Assembly: GCA_019247715.1 (NCBI GenBank) | Contig: JAFBAO010000104.1 | Span: 1 to 64,000, forward strand | Length of the DNA stretch: 64,000 bases | Direction of reading: 5' to 3' | Source: Caulobacteraceae bacterium | Lineage (GTDB): Bacteria; Pseudomonadota; Alphaproteobacteria; Caulobacterales; Caulobacteraceae | Shown here: positions 8,673-17,774 of the stretch, piece by piece | How the letters are laid out: each line of letters starts with the position of its first letter | Position numbering within the stretch: the stretch's first letter is position 1 | Position numbers and translations under genes: made by a program | The notes under the pieces: model-generated | Told to the model about the DNA's origin: nothing | Database searches by the model: none | The model's input: the letters and a program-made list of their open reading frames with translations, nothing else

Positions 8673-9233
8673 GTGCAGGTGCTTAGTCGTCTCCCGTCGG
8701 GCTGGCCGGCGCTGGTGCTGAACGCCGACTACCGTCCCTTGTCCTACTATCCGCTGTCGCTCTGGCCCTGGCAGGAGACCATCAAGGCCGTCTTCCTGGG
8801 CCGGGTCGAGGTGGTCTCCAACTACGACAAGCTGATCCACTCCCCGTCGTTCCAGATGCCGCTGCCCAGCGTCGTCTCGCTGAAGCAGTACGTGGCCCAG
8901 GATCGCCCCCCGGCCTTCACCCGTTTCAACGTCTTCCTGCGCGACGGCTTCTCCTGTCAGTACTGCGGGTCCGGCGAGGAGCTGACCTTCGACCACGTGA
9001 CTCCCCGCTCGCGGGGCGGCAGGACCACCTGGGAAAACATCGTCACCGCCTGCGCCCCCTGCAACCTGGGCAAGGGCGGGCGCAGCCCGAAGGAGGCGGC
9101 CATGCATCCGCGCCGCCACCCCCACCGGCCGACGATGTACGAGCTGCAGGAGCACGGCCGCCGCTTTCCCCCCAACCACCTCCACGAAAGCTGGCTCGAC
9201 TACCTCTACTGGGACATCGAGCTGGAGGCCTGA
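8673..9233 (+). CDS. HNH endonuclease
   Basis: 186 aa, GTG start. The C-terminal HNH/zinc module is complete: CQYC (Cys95, Cys98), DHVTPRSRGG (His108), Asn122, and CAPC (Cys127, Cys130). The N-terminal part (GWPALVLNADYRPLSYYPLSLW) is the conserved head of the widespread chromosomal HNH family in alphaproteobacteria, not a restriction or homing enzyme context. Its biological role is unknown. Immediately downstream, in another frame, is a CheR remnant. Confidence 0.88.
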   Translation: MQVLSRLPSGWPALVLNADYRPLSYYPLSLWPWQETIKAVFLGRVEVVSNYDKLIHSPSFQMPLPSVVSLKQYVAQDRPPAFTRFNVFLRDGFSCQYCGSGEELTFDHVTPRSRGGRTTWENIVTACAPCNLGKGGRSPKEAAMHPRRHPHRPTMYELQEHGRRFPPNHLHESWLDYLYWDIELEA

Positions 9234-9261
9234 GGGGACGCCTCGGAGGGCCCCTTCGGGG

Positions 9262-9663
9262 ATCGCCGCCCCTTATTGCGGGCTCTACACCGACTTCGAG
9301 GTCCGCCGGGGCCTTTCGCCCGAGCGCCTCAAGCGTTTCTTCAAGCAGGCCGGCGCCGGCGCCTGGGAGATCGCGCCGGCGATCCGACAGATGGTCGCCT
9401 TTCGCCCCCACAACCTGATGCACGGCCTGGGCGCGCTCGGCTGCTTCGACGTCATCTTCTGCAGGAACGTGCTCATCTACTTCGACGTCGAGCAGAAGCG
9501 CCGGATTCTGAACGATCTGGCCAAGAGCTTGGCCGCCGACGGCGCCCTCATCCTCGGCAGCGCCGAGACAGTGATCGGCATAACCGACGCCTTCGAGCTG
9601 ACGCCGAGCACCCGCGGACTCTATCGCCGTCCGGAACCTCCGAGATTGGCGCAGTCCGCGTAG
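9262..9663 (+). pseudogene. Truncated CheR chemotaxis methyltransferase remnant
   Basis: The frame encodes about 133 residues matching the C-terminal half of CheR: YTDFEVRRGLS, then FDVIFCRNVLIYFD, then LAADGALILGSAE. The N-terminal CheR domain and the SAM motif I half (some 150 residues) are absent. Upstream in this frame is the HNH gene, with no start in a sensible place. CheR methylates glutamates of chemoreceptors. Without its SAM-binding first half this fragment should be inactive. A short in-frame ATG at 9391 could still give 90 aa. No other chemotaxis gene is nearby. Confidence 0.7.
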
Positions 9664-9838
9664 CCGCCGAATGGGTCGAAGCGGCGCCGACCATTGCGCG
9701 TGCCCGCGAACCCTGTTCCGCGCGCGCCTTCGATCTTGTTACCGTCGAAACGTTTCGCACACGTCGCCGAAGCCTTCCGAATTACCCGTGCAAAATGGCG
9801 GCGCCATCTGAGCGGGGCCGGGCAGGCAGAGCAGCTCG

Positions 9839-10009
9839 ATGGTGGTCTCCGTGCGCATACGCTTCCCAGGCCGTGCTTTCGGGCCACGGCCAAGGCGCGC
9901 CAGGCGCCTATCGGCCAATGGCGGCGAGACCATTCTCGTGCTGGCCTGCGCGGCCGCTTTCATCCTCATCGCCGCCCTCGCGACCTGGTTCGGCGTTCAG
10001 CCATGGTGA
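9839..10009 (+). CDS. Possible small membrane protein (56 aa)
   Basis: An Arg-rich N-terminus of about 30 residues is followed by one strong hydrophobic helix (TILVLACAAAFILIAALATWFG) near the C-terminus. The SD is weak (GGCAGGCAGAG). No family is recognised. It could be a chance frame in GC-rich sequence, but the helix is long and clean. Confidence 0.35.
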   Translation: MVVSVRIRFPGRAFGPRPRRARRLSANGGETILVLACAAAFILIAALATWFGVQPW

Positions 10010-10199
10010 GGGGACGGCTCGCTTCCCCGAGACGCGCGCCGCGGGGCCCCCTTCGCCTCGGCTTGGGCGCCGCTAGATAAAGTCGGACAATCGGTTTTGC
10101 TGAGGCGCCGGGCCTGGCCCGCGCCCGGCTCAGGCCGCATGAACCGAAGCTTCCTATCTAGGTTACGTCCCGGATGAGTAAGACCAGCGAGCGCGTCCT

Positions 10200-11495
10200 A
10201 TGACCTCCCTCGCGTCGCCGCCGCAGGATCCGGCCGTGATCGCCGGGCCGGACGGGATGCCGCAGCTTCGCGACGAGGCCGCCGCGCTAGCGGGGCTTCG
10301 GCGCAACCGGCTCCTGGCCACCGGCCTGCTGGCGCTGGTGGCCGCGGTGTTCGCCGCGACCTGGCTCGATCCCCGGCCGGGCTACGCGGTGTCGTTCGCT
10401 CGCGCGGCGGCCGAGGCGGGCATCGTCGGGGGGCTCGCAGACTGGTTCGCGGTCACCGCCCTGTTCCGGCGCCCACTCGGCCTGCCGATCCCGCACACCG
10501 CCGTCTTGCCGCGCAGCAAGGAGCGCATGGCGCGCGCGCTGGCGAGCTTCGTCGAGAACAGCTTCCTGACGCCCGAAGCGCTGACCCCGCGGCTGCGGGC
10601 GGCGCGTCCGGGCGCGCGCCTGGCCGCCTGGCTCTCGACCCCGGCGACCGCGCCGCTGCTGGTCAACCCGCTTCTCGCCGCCCTTCCCGAAGTCGTGCGC
10701 GTCCTTGACGACGCCCAGCTGCGCGAGTTCCTCAACCGGGTGGTGGGCGAGCAGCTGCGCGAGATCGATCTGGCGCCCCTGGCCGGCCGCTCGCTGCAGA
10801 TCCTCGGCCACAGCGGCGAGGCGGACGTGCTCTTCGACCAGGGGCTGGACGTGAGCTTTCGCTGGATCGAGGCCAACCGCGCGGAGATCGACCGCCTGGT
10901 GGGCGAGCGTCGGCCCTGGTGGATGCCCGGCGTCATCAGCCGGAGCATCGCCGATCACGTGGTCGCCGGCCTGCTGGACCTGCTCGGACAGCTGAGGGAC
11001 CACGGGAGCGAGGAGCGGCGCCGGTTCCGCGCGGCGGTCGAGGCTCTGATCGAGCGATTGCTCAATTCGCCCGAGCAGGGCGCCGCCCTGAACGAGGCCC
11101 GCGACCGGCTGCTCGCCCATCCGGAGCTGCAGGCCTGGATCAACTCCGTCTGGAGCGAGGCCTCGAAGGCCCTGGTCCGCGATCTCGACGATCCGCAGTC
11201 GCGGACGCGGGCGATCCTGGAGACGGCGATCCTGACGCTCGGCCGGGCTCTGGCCGAGGACGAGCCGATGCAGGCGAAGCTCGACGAGCTCGCCGAGCGG
11301 GCCACGGCGCGCCTGCTCTCCCATCGCGGCGAGATCGCCCGCTACATGATCGAAGTCATTCGCGGCTGGGACGCCGAGACCCTTTCGCGGCGGTTCGAGC
11401 TCGTGATCGGCAGCGACCTCCAGTACATCCGCATGAACGGCACGGTGGTGGGGGCCATCGTCGGCGCCGCGCTCTTCCTGGTCACGCACCTCTGA
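10200..11495 (+). CDS. DUF445 family membrane protein
   Basis: 431 aa. An N-terminal TM helix (about 36-56, LLATGLLALVAAVFAATWL) and the DUF445 signature GIVGGLADWFAVTALFRRPLGLPIPHTAVLP are followed by a long helical middle. A second TM is at the extreme C-terminus (VVGAIVGAALFLVTHL). Membrane-anchored helical protein of unknown role. The start ATG overlaps the TGA of a 9-codon upstream frame (10174-10203), which may be a coupling leader, because no SD precedes ATG 10200 itself. Confidence 0.88.
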   Translation: MTSLASPPQDPAVIAGPDGMPQLRDEAAALAGLRRNRLLATGLLALVAAVFAATWLDPRPGYAVSFARAAAEAGIVGGLADWFAVTALFRRPLGLPIPHTAVLPRSKERMARALASFVENSFLTPEALTPRLRAARPGARLAAWLSTPATAPLLVNPLLAALPEVVRVLDDAQLREFLNRVVGEQLREIDLAPLAGRSLQILGHSGEADVLFDQGLDVSFRWIEANRAEIDRLVGERRPWWMPGVISRSIADHVVAGLLDLLGQLRDHGSEERRRFRAAVEALIERLLNSPEQGAALNEARDRLLAHPELQAWINSVWSEASKALVRDLDDPQSRTRAILETAILTLGRALAEDEPMQAKLDELAERATARLLSHRGEIARYMIEVIRGWDAETLSRRFELVIGSDLQYIRMNGTVVGAIVGAALFLVTHL

Positions 11496-11571
11496 TCTGC
11501 CAGTGGCCCGCAGTGGACCGGCGCCGCTCGGCCCGCTAGACCTTTCGGGCGAGGAGGATCGCGCACGCGCC

Positions 11572-12363
11572 ATGACTGAGCCCGCGGTCGCTGCGGTCGC
11601 CTTCTTCACGGGGAAGGACGGCGCCTACGAGCCGGGCCTGAACGCCCGCAGCCTGCAGGACGGGGGATTGCAGAGCGGAAATGCGCTCGGCGGTCTGCTC
11701 GCGCACACCCTGCTGGAGTCCGGCCTCGCCGAGAACTTGCTCCTCGCCCGCTTCACCGTGGATTTCCTCGGCCCGGCGTCGACGGCGCCGCTCCGCGCCG
11801 ACTGGCGACGCCTGCGCGACGGCCGGCGCACCGCGGTGCGGGAGGGCACTCTCAAGGTGGCGGAGCGGGAGGTGGCGCGCGCCACCGCGCTCCTGGTGCG
11901 CCCGGGCGACGGCCCGCCGGCGGCCTCGTTCGTCCCTCCGAGCCCGCCGCCCGAGGGGGCTTCGCCGGTCATGCCGTCGCCGCAGACGGGGCTCGAGGCG
12001 CGGCTGGTCGGCCGCGGCGCGGTGGGAGGGGCCGAGCCGACAGGCCGGCTCTGGGTGCGTCAGCTCGCGCCCATCGTCGCCGGGGCCGCGCCCCATCCGC
12101 TCGTCGCGGCCGTGCTCGCCGCCGGTCTTGCGGGCGCCCGCCTCGCGGGCGTCGGGCCGGAGGTCTCGTCGAATGTCGATGTCGCCATCCACTTCGTCCG
12201 CCCGGCCCGCGGCGCTTGGATCCTGGCGGAGGCCGAGGCGCTGTGGCCCGGCGACGGGGGTGGGGTGGTGACGGGCCAACTGAGCGACCGCCAGGGCCTC
12301 TTCGCCCAGCTTTGCCAGACGCTCGCGGGCGGCCGCGCCGGCCCGACCGGGGCTCGGCCATGA
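11572..12363 (+). CDS. Thioesterase-like (hotdog fold) protein, copy 1
   Basis: 263 aa from ATG 11572 (GAGGAGG about 14 nt upstream; a longer frame opens at 11503). Acyl-CoA thioesterase-like double hotdog architecture: NARSLQDGGLQSGNALGGLLAHTL in the first half, and the shared strand ARFTVDFLGP also found in the next gene. Family members hydrolyse acyl-CoAs in the cytoplasm. Overlaps the next gene by ATGA. Catalytic residues are not assignable by eye, so substrate is unknown. Confidence 0.65.
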   Translation: MTEPAVAAVAFFTGKDGAYEPGLNARSLQDGGLQSGNALGGLLAHTLLESGLAENLLLARFTVDFLGPASTAPLRADWRRLRDGRRTAVREGTLKVAEREVARATALLVRPGDGPPAASFVPPSPPPEGASPVMPSPQTGLEARLVGRGAVGGAEPTGRLWVRQLAPIVAGAAPHPLVAAVLAAGLAGARLAGVGPEVSSNVDVAIHFVRPARGAWILAEAEALWPGDGGGVVTGQLSDRQGLFAQLCQTLAGGRAGPTGARP

Positions 12364-13136
12364 GGCACGCCTACTTCCGGCGCGAGGGCCGCCTCTATCA
12401 TCCGGACCGGACCGCGCGCGGGCCCTGGAATCCAGACCAGCAGAGCGGCCTGGCGGTCCAGGGCGTGCTGGTCCATGCGATCGAGACGACGCCGTCGGCG
12501 GCGCCCATGCGGATCGCCCGGCTTACCGTCGACTTCCTGGGCGCGGTGCTGATGCGGCCCACCGAAGCGCGGGTGCGGATCCTGCGCGACGGCGAAGGGC
12601 TGCAGACGGTCGAGGCTTCGCTGTGGGTCGAGGGCGAGATGGCCGCGACCGCGACCGGCCTGCGGGTCTCGCGCGGCGAGGACCCGCCTGCGTCTTCGCC
12701 GCCGCTCTCCTATCCGGATCCGGAGGCCGCCCCGCGCGTGCCGGTCACCAAGTACTTCGACGCCGGCCATCCGCTGGAGACCCGGGTGATCCGGAAGGCC
12801 GGCGCCGAGGGCGGACCCGGGGTCTTCTGGTCGCGGTTCAACTCGGTCTTCCTCGAAGGCGAGCCGAACTCGCCGGTGACCCGCGCCTGCATGGCCGCCG
12901 ACATCGCCAGCGCGCCCGCCGCCCCTCCGGCGCTCAAGGGATGGCGCAACCCGAACGCGGACCTGTCGCTCTACCTGGCGCGCGAGCCGCGCGGCGACTG
13001 GCTCTTGTGCGCCGCGCACACCGACGTCGCCGCCGAGGGATTCGCCGTGCTGCGCTCGACGCTCGCCGACGCCGATGGGGTGTTCGGATACGGGCGCCAG
13101 ACGCTGATGCTCTCTCCCGCCAGGCCGCCTGCGTGA
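12360..13136 (+). CDS. Thioesterase-like (hotdog fold) protein, copy 2
   Basis: 258 aa, starting within the stop of the previous gene (ATGA). It has the same layout as its neighbour: a head with QQSGLAVQGVLVHA aligned to QSGNALGGLLAHTL, and RLTVDFLGAVLMRP aligned to RFTVDFLGPASTAP. The two are diverged tandem paralogs and may form a heteromer. A 15-bp gap separates it from the epoxide hydrolase, so the three genes are likely one operon acting on acyl or epoxide substrates. Function by family resemblance only. Confidence 0.6.
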   Translation: MRHAYFRREGRLYHPDRTARGPWNPDQQSGLAVQGVLVHAIETTPSAAPMRIARLTVDFLGAVLMRPTEARVRILRDGEGLQTVEASLWVEGEMAATATGLRVSRGEDPPASSPPLSYPDPEAAPRVPVTKYFDAGHPLETRVIRKAGAEGGPGVFWSRFNSVFLEGEPNSPVTRACMAADIASAPAAPPALKGWRNPNADLSLYLAREPRGDWLLCAAHTDVAAEGFAVLRSTLADADGVFGYGRQTLMLSPARPPA

Positions 13137-13151
13137 ATAAGGGTCCAAGCG

Positions 13152-14291
13152 ATGACCGAAGCGATCACCCCCTTCATCCTCGACATCCCCGAGACCCAGC
13201 TCGATGATCTCAAACGCCGCCTCGACGCGACCCGCTGGCCGGAGCGCGAGACGGTGGGGGACTGGTCGCAGGGCGCGCCGCTGGCCAAGGTGCGGGCCCT
13301 TTGCGATCACTGGCGCCATCGCTACGACTGGCGCCGGTGCGAAGCCCGGCTGAACGGTTTCGGCCAGTTCAAGACCGAGATCGACGGGCTCGGCTTCCAT
13401 TTCCTGCATGTGCGCTCGCCCGAGCCGAACGCCTTGCCGCTCGTCATTACCCACGGATGGCCGGGCTCGGTGATCGAGTTCACGAAGGTCATCGGCCCGC
13501 TCACCGATCCGGCGGCGCATGGAGGCTCGGCCGCCGACGCCTTCCACGTGGTGGCGCCGTCGCTGCCCGGCTACGGCTTCTCCGACAAGCCGGCTGAGAC
13601 CGGCTGGGGCTTGTCGCGGATCGCCGGCGCCTGGACGACGCTGATGGGGCGGCTGGGCTATGATCGCTGGGTGGCCCAGGGAGGCGACTGGGGCGCGGGC
13701 GTCACCACCGCCATCGGCCTCGCCAAGCCCAAGGGCTGCATCGCCGTCCACGTGAACATGCCGATGGCGCGCCCCACGCCCGAGGAGGCGGCGAACCCCA
13801 CGGCGGCGGAGAAGGCGGCCCTGGAGGCCATGGCCCACTACCGCGACGCGGAATCCGGCTACGCCAAGCAGCAGAGCACGCGGCCCCAGACCCTGGGCTA
13901 CGGCCTGCTCGACTCGCCCGTCGGCCAGGCCGCCTGGATCTACGAGAAGATGTGGGCCTGGACCGACAACGAGGGGGCGCCGGAGGACGCGCTCGGCGTC
14001 GACGAGATGCTCGACAACATCATGCTCTACTGGCTTCCCGGCGCCGCCGCCTCCTCGGCGCGGCTCTACTGGGAAAGCCTCGGGGCGATGCGCGAGGCCA
14101 AGCTGGAGCTTCCCGCCGGCGTCAGCCTCTATCCGAAGGAGATCATCCGGGCTTCGCGGCGCTGGGCCGAACGGACGATGACCAACATCATCCACTGGAA
14201 CGAGCTTCCGAGGGGCGGCCACTTCGCGGCCTGGGAGGAGCCGGACCTCTTCGTGCAGGAGCTCCGCGACTGCTTCCGGAAGGTGCGCTGA
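13152..14291 (+). CDS. Epoxide hydrolase
   Basis: 379 aa. N-terminal EHN domain (residues 1-110) followed by an alpha/beta-hydrolase core. Oxyanion motif HGWPGS (101-106), nucleophile Asp179 in QGGDWG, and catalytic His about 357 in RGGHFAAWEEPDLF. Converts epoxides to vicinal diols. The layout matches microsomal-type bacterial epoxide hydrolases. It follows two thioesterase-like genes and ends 4 bp from the convergent small gene. Confidence 0.92.
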   Translation: MTEAITPFILDIPETQLDDLKRRLDATRWPERETVGDWSQGAPLAKVRALCDHWRHRYDWRRCEARLNGFGQFKTEIDGLGFHFLHVRSPEPNALPLVITHGWPGSVIEFTKVIGPLTDPAAHGGSAADAFHVVAPSLPGYGFSDKPAETGWGLSRIAGAWTTLMGRLGYDRWVAQGGDWGAGVTTAIGLAKPKGCIAVHVNMPMARPTPEEAANPTAAEKAALEAMAHYRDAESGYAKQQSTRPQTLGYGLLDSPVGQAAWIYEKMWAWTDNEGAPEDALGVDEMLDNIMLYWLPGAAASSARLYWESLGAMREAKLELPAGVSLYPKEIIRASRRWAERTMTNIIHWNELPRGGHFAAWEEPDLFVQELRDCFRKVR

Positions 14292-14295
14292 GCCT

Positions 14296-14529
14296 TCAAG
14301 GGGCCAGGCGATCGCCGGCGTCGGCCATTCTCCGAGCCTTTTCCAGCGACGTGAGAATCTTGGCCAGCTTGGCCTCCTCGCTGGCCAAGAGCCGCGCGAG
14401 GCCTAAGCGCCGGCTCTCGATCCGCTCTCTCGTGAGCTGAGCCCTGAAGCTGCTTATCCTCTGGCGGCAGAGCAGTTCCGGCGTCGGGTCCTGCGGCCCG
14501 TTCGCCGGTTCGACATGGCGTTCCTGCAT
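14296..14529 (-). CDS. Small helical hypothetical protein (77 aa)
   Basis: From ATG 14529; a GGGAGG lies directly against the ATG, so the exact start is uncertain. The sequence is charged and predicted almost entirely helical (ISSFRAQLTRERIESRRLG, then EAKLAKILTSLEKARRM), suggesting a short coiled coil. No family recognised. It is convergent with the epoxide hydrolase gene. Confidence 0.4.
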   Translation of the reverse strand: MQERHVEPANGPQDPTPELLCRQRISSFRAQLTRERIESRRLGLARLLASEEAKLAKILTSLEKARRMADAGDRLAP

Positions 14530-14822
14530 CCTCCCAACTCCGCGAGCTGTCTTGCTTCTTTCCGGGGGCCGACTCTCCGTCTGCGGGCGGCCTGGCGCCC
14601 TCTTCCGGGGGCCAGCTTCAGGCTGACACTGTAGACGAAATTCGCGCGGCGGGCGACCGCCCAATTGGACCACCGGCCGGCCCCCTGAGCAAGGCCAAGG
14701 CGTTCGACATCGAACCCGGGCCGGCTCTTCTTCGTTCAACCAGGCGGGCTGGCCCAGCAAAACGCGGCCGCTCTTGAGCAAGATCAAGGCGGGCGGCGTC
14801 ACCGAAGGAAAAGGTTGCGCCG

Positions 14823-17453
14823 ATGCCCAGCGATTCCGTTCTGTTCGCCGACAGGGCTGAGGCCGGCAGGCGTCTGGCCGAGGCGCTGGCGCCGATGGGC
14901 CTGCAGGACCCGGTGGTCTACGCCTTGCCCCGGGGCGGCGTCCCGGTGGCGGTGGAGATCGCCAAGGCCCTGAAGGCGCCGGTGGAGCTGATGCTGGTGC
15001 GCAAGATCGGCGCGCCCGGCGCGCCGGAGCTGGCGCTGGCGGCGGTGGTGGACGGGGCCGAGCCCCAGACGGTCGTGAACGCGGAGGTCGCGAAACTGAC
15101 CGCCGCGGACGACGCCTTTCTGCAGAAGGCCCGCCAGCGCGAGCTCGCCGAGATCGAACGCCGGCGCGGGCTCTATCTGGGCGAGCGTCCCCGGATCGGG
15201 CCGAGCGGCCGCACGGCGATCGTCGTCGACGACGGCCTGGCCACCGGGGCCACCGCCAAGGCGGCGCTTCGGGCCCTGAGGGCGCAAGGCGCGGCCAAGC
15301 TGGTGCTGGCGACGCCGGTCGCGCCGGCCGAAACGCTGGCCCAGATGCGCGCCGAGGCGGACGAGATCGTCTGCCTGCATCCTTCCGAGCGGTTCTTCGG
15401 GGTGGGGGGCTTCTACGACGACTTCCATCAGCTCACCGACGAGGCGACCATCCGGCTCCTGCGCGGGGCCTGGGACCAGGGCGCCGTGGGGGAGGTCGGG
15501 CTCGAACGCCAGTCCGTGCAGATCCCGCCGCTGGCGCTTCCGGGCGACCTGCAGATCCCGGCGAACCCCCGTGGTGTTGTGCTGTTCGCCCACGGCAGCG
15601 GCTCGGGCCGTCTCAGCCCCCGCAACCGCGCGGTGGCGGACGATCTCAACCGCCGCGGCTTTGCGACCCTGCTGCTGGACCTCCTCACCGAGACGGAATC
15701 CTGGGACCGGAGCAAGGTCTTCGACATCGATCTCCTGGCCAAGCGGCTGCTGGAGGCGACGGCCTGGATCGATCTGCATCCGTCCCTGGCGGCCCTGCCG
15801 CTCGGCCTCTTCGGCGCCAGCACCGGCGCCGGGGCGGCTCTGAAGGCGGCCGCGCGGCTGCCGGCCCGGTTCGCCGCCGTGGTCTCCCGGGGCGGTCGTC
15901 CTGATCTCGCCGGCGAGGCGGCGCTGGCGGCGGTGCAGGCGCCGGTGCTGCTGATCGTCGGGGCGGCGGACGAGCCGGTGATCGGGCTCAACCGGGACGC
16001 GCTCGCCCGCCTCGGGGGCCAAAAGCAGATGGAGCTGGTCGCCGGCGCGGGGCACCTCTTCGAGGAGCCGGGCGCGCTGGAGGCGGTGATGCGGCTGGCC
16101 GGCGACTGGTTCGGGACCCGGCTGGCGCCCTCGGCGCGGCTGCAACCCGCGACCTCGGCGGCCGAACGGCTTTATGCGGCCGCCGAGCCCTTGCCGGACT
16201 TCGACGATGAAGGCTTCGCCGCCGCCTTCGATCGCTTCGGCGGCGCGCGAGTCGTCCTGCTGGGCGAGGCCAGCCACGGCACCGCCGAGTTCTACCGGGC
16301 GCGCGCGGCGATCACCCGCCGGCTGATCGAGCGGCATGGCTTCGAAGCAGTGGCCGTGGAGGCGGACTGGCCTGACGCGGCCGCGGTGGACCGCCACGTC
16401 CGGCAGAAGCCGCACCAGGTGATGGACCCGCGCCCCTTCAGCCGGTTCCCGACCTGGATGTGGCGCAACCGCGAGTTCGAGGCGTTCGTCCGGTGGCTGC
16501 GCGTCCACAATGTCCGCGCGCCGATGGAGCGGCGGGTGGGATTCTACGGCCTCGATCTCTACAACATGCGCGGCTCGATGGCCGCGGTGCTGGGCTATCT
16601 CGACAAGGTGGACCCCGAGGCGGCCGCCGCGGCCCGCCAGCGCTACGCCTGCCTCGATCCCTGGAGCGCCGAGCCCCAGGCCTACGGCATGGCGGCGCTG
16701 AAACGGGGCTACGCGCTTTGCGAGAAGCCGGTGATCGGGGCCCTGGCGGATATGCTGCGCAAGCATCTCGAGTACGCCGAGCAGGACGGCGACCGGTTCT
16801 TCGACGCGACGGAGAACGCGCGGCTGGTGGCCGACGCGGAGCGCTACTACCGGGCCATGTACTTCGGCGCCCGCGAGTCGTGGAACCTGCGCGACCGGCA
16901 CATGTTCGAGACCCTTCAGCACGTCCTGGCGCAGCGGGGTCCCGACGCGAAGGCGGTCGTGTGGGCGCACAATTCGCACATCGGCGACGCCCGCTTCACC
17001 GACATGGGCGCCGAACGGGGCGAGCTCAACATCGGCCAGCTCTGCCGCGAATCCTTCGGGCGGGACGCCGCGCTGATCGGCTTTGGAACCCACGCCGGCA
17101 AGGTGATGGCCGCCGACGGTTGGGAGGCGCCCGGCCAGATCAAGGAGGTCCGCCCCTCGCGACCCGGCAGCTACGAGAGCCTTTGCCACCAGACCGGCCT
17201 GGGGCGCTTCCTGCTCGATCTGCGGCCGGGCGAGAACGAGTCGGTCCGCGAGGACCTGCGTGAGCCCCGCCTCGAGCGCTACATCGGGGTCATCTACCGA
17301 CCGCAGACCGAGCTTCAGAGCCACTACGCCCGCTCGTCCCTGCCACACCAGTACGACGCCTTCGTCTGGCTGGACGAGACCGGCCCGGTGACGCCGCTCC
17401 CCTCCGAATCGGCGAACACTCAGGAGGAAGAGACCTACCCCTTCGGCCTCTGA
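14823..17453 (+). CDS. Three-domain fusion: phosphoribosyltransferase + alpha/beta hydrolase + erythromycin esterase-like
   Basis: 876 aa. Domain 1 (about 1-215) is a PRTase with pyrophosphate loop ALPRGGVPVA and PRPP motif IVVDDGLATGATA (133-145). Domain 2 (about 225-430) is a dienelactone-hydrolase-like alpha/beta hydrolase: HGSGSG near 256, nucleophile GASTGA near 333, Asp in VGAADEPV, His in GAGHLFEE. Domain 3 (about 455-860) is erythromycin-esterase-like: LLGEASHGTAEF near 479, VEADWPDA near 515, and VVWAHNSHIGDA near 712, retaining the two His and the Glu. Similar two- and three-part fusions are known in mycobacteria and other bacteria, but no substrate is established. No signal peptide. 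Strong SD (GAAGGAAAAGG). Confidence 0.9.
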   Translation: MPSDSVLFADRAEAGRRLAEALAPMGLQDPVVYALPRGGVPVAVEIAKALKAPVELMLVRKIGAPGAPELALAAVVDGAEPQTVVNAEVAKLTAADDAFLQKARQRELAEIERRRGLYLGERPRIGPSGRTAIVVDDGLATGATAKAALRALRAQGAAKLVLATPVAPAETLAQMRAEADEIVCLHPSERFFGVGGFYDDFHQLTDEATIRLLRGAWDQGAVGEVGLERQSVQIPPLALPGDLQIPANPRGVVLFAHGSGSGRLSPRNRAVADDLNRRGFATLLLDLLTETESWDRSKVFDIDLLAKRLLEATAWIDLHPSLAALPLGLFGASTGAGAALKAAARLPARFAAVVSRGGRPDLAGEAALAAVQAPVLLIVGAADEPVIGLNRDALARLGGQKQMELVAGAGHLFEEPGALEAVMRLAGDWFGTRLAPSARLQPATSAAERLYAAAEPLPDFDDEGFAAAFDRFGGARVVLLGEASHGTAEFYRARAAITRRLIERHGFEAVAVEADWPDAAAVDRHVRQKPHQVMDPRPFSRFPTWMWRNREFEAFVRWLRVHNVRAPMERRVGFYGLDLYNMRGSMAAVLGYLDKVDPEAAAAARQRYACLDPWSAEPQAYGMAALKRGYALCEKPVIGALADMLRKHLEYAEQDGDRFFDATENARLVADAERYYRAMYFGARESWNLRDRHMFETLQHVLAQRGPDAKAVVWAHNSHIGDARFTDMGAERGELNIGQLCRESFGRDAALIGFGTHAGKVMAADGWEAPGQIKEVRPSRPGSYESLCHQTGLGRFLLDLRPGENESVREDLREPRLERYIGVIYRPQTELQSHYARSSLPHQYDAFVWLDETGPVTPLPSESANTQEEETYPFGL

Positions 17454-17463
17454 GGCGCAGGGG

Positions 17464-17697
17464 TCAGGGGGGCTGCCAGAACGCCAGCCAGGCGGCGAAG
17501 GCTACGAGCGCGATCACCGCCAGGCAGACGAGCGCGGTCCAGGCAGGGCTCGCGGCGTGCGGCCGCGCCCTCGGACGCGGAAGATCATCGAGCGATCGGC
17601 CGACGGCGCGCAGCTCGTAGCGCGGGCTGGGGTCGACCGACTTCGTTCCGTCCGATCTGGGGTCCGAAGGACGACCGCGAGGCAGGCGTGCTCCCAT
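17464..17697 (-). CDS. Hypothetical protein with C-terminal TM helix (77 aa)
   Basis: An Arg/Pro-rich cytosolic part (with RYELRAVGRSLDDLPRPRARP) precedes one TM helix near the end (ALVCLAVIALVAFAAWLAFW). Tail-anchored small protein. It converges on the fusion gene with a 10-bp gap. The start is not certain. No family recognised. Confidence 0.5.
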   Translation of the reverse strand: MGARLPRGRPSDPRSDGTKSVDPSPRYELRAVGRSLDDLPRPRARPHAASPAWTALVCLAVIALVAFAAWLAFWQPP

Positions 17698-17774
17698 CCC
17701 TCCGCAACCGCACGTCGCGCCGCCGGTTCCCTCGGCGCCCGCGCCGACGGCGACAATTCTCGGTGTCTCGGACG

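Noticed and set aside
12060..14222. 720-codon open frame antisense to the thioesterase and epoxide hydrolase genes
   Set aside because: Residue composition typical of a GC-rich antisense frame; sense strand carries clear enzyme motifs.
14799..17348. 849-codon open frame antisense to the three-domain fusion gene
   Set aside because: Composition is Arg/Gly/His-rich without domains; sense gene is strongly supported.
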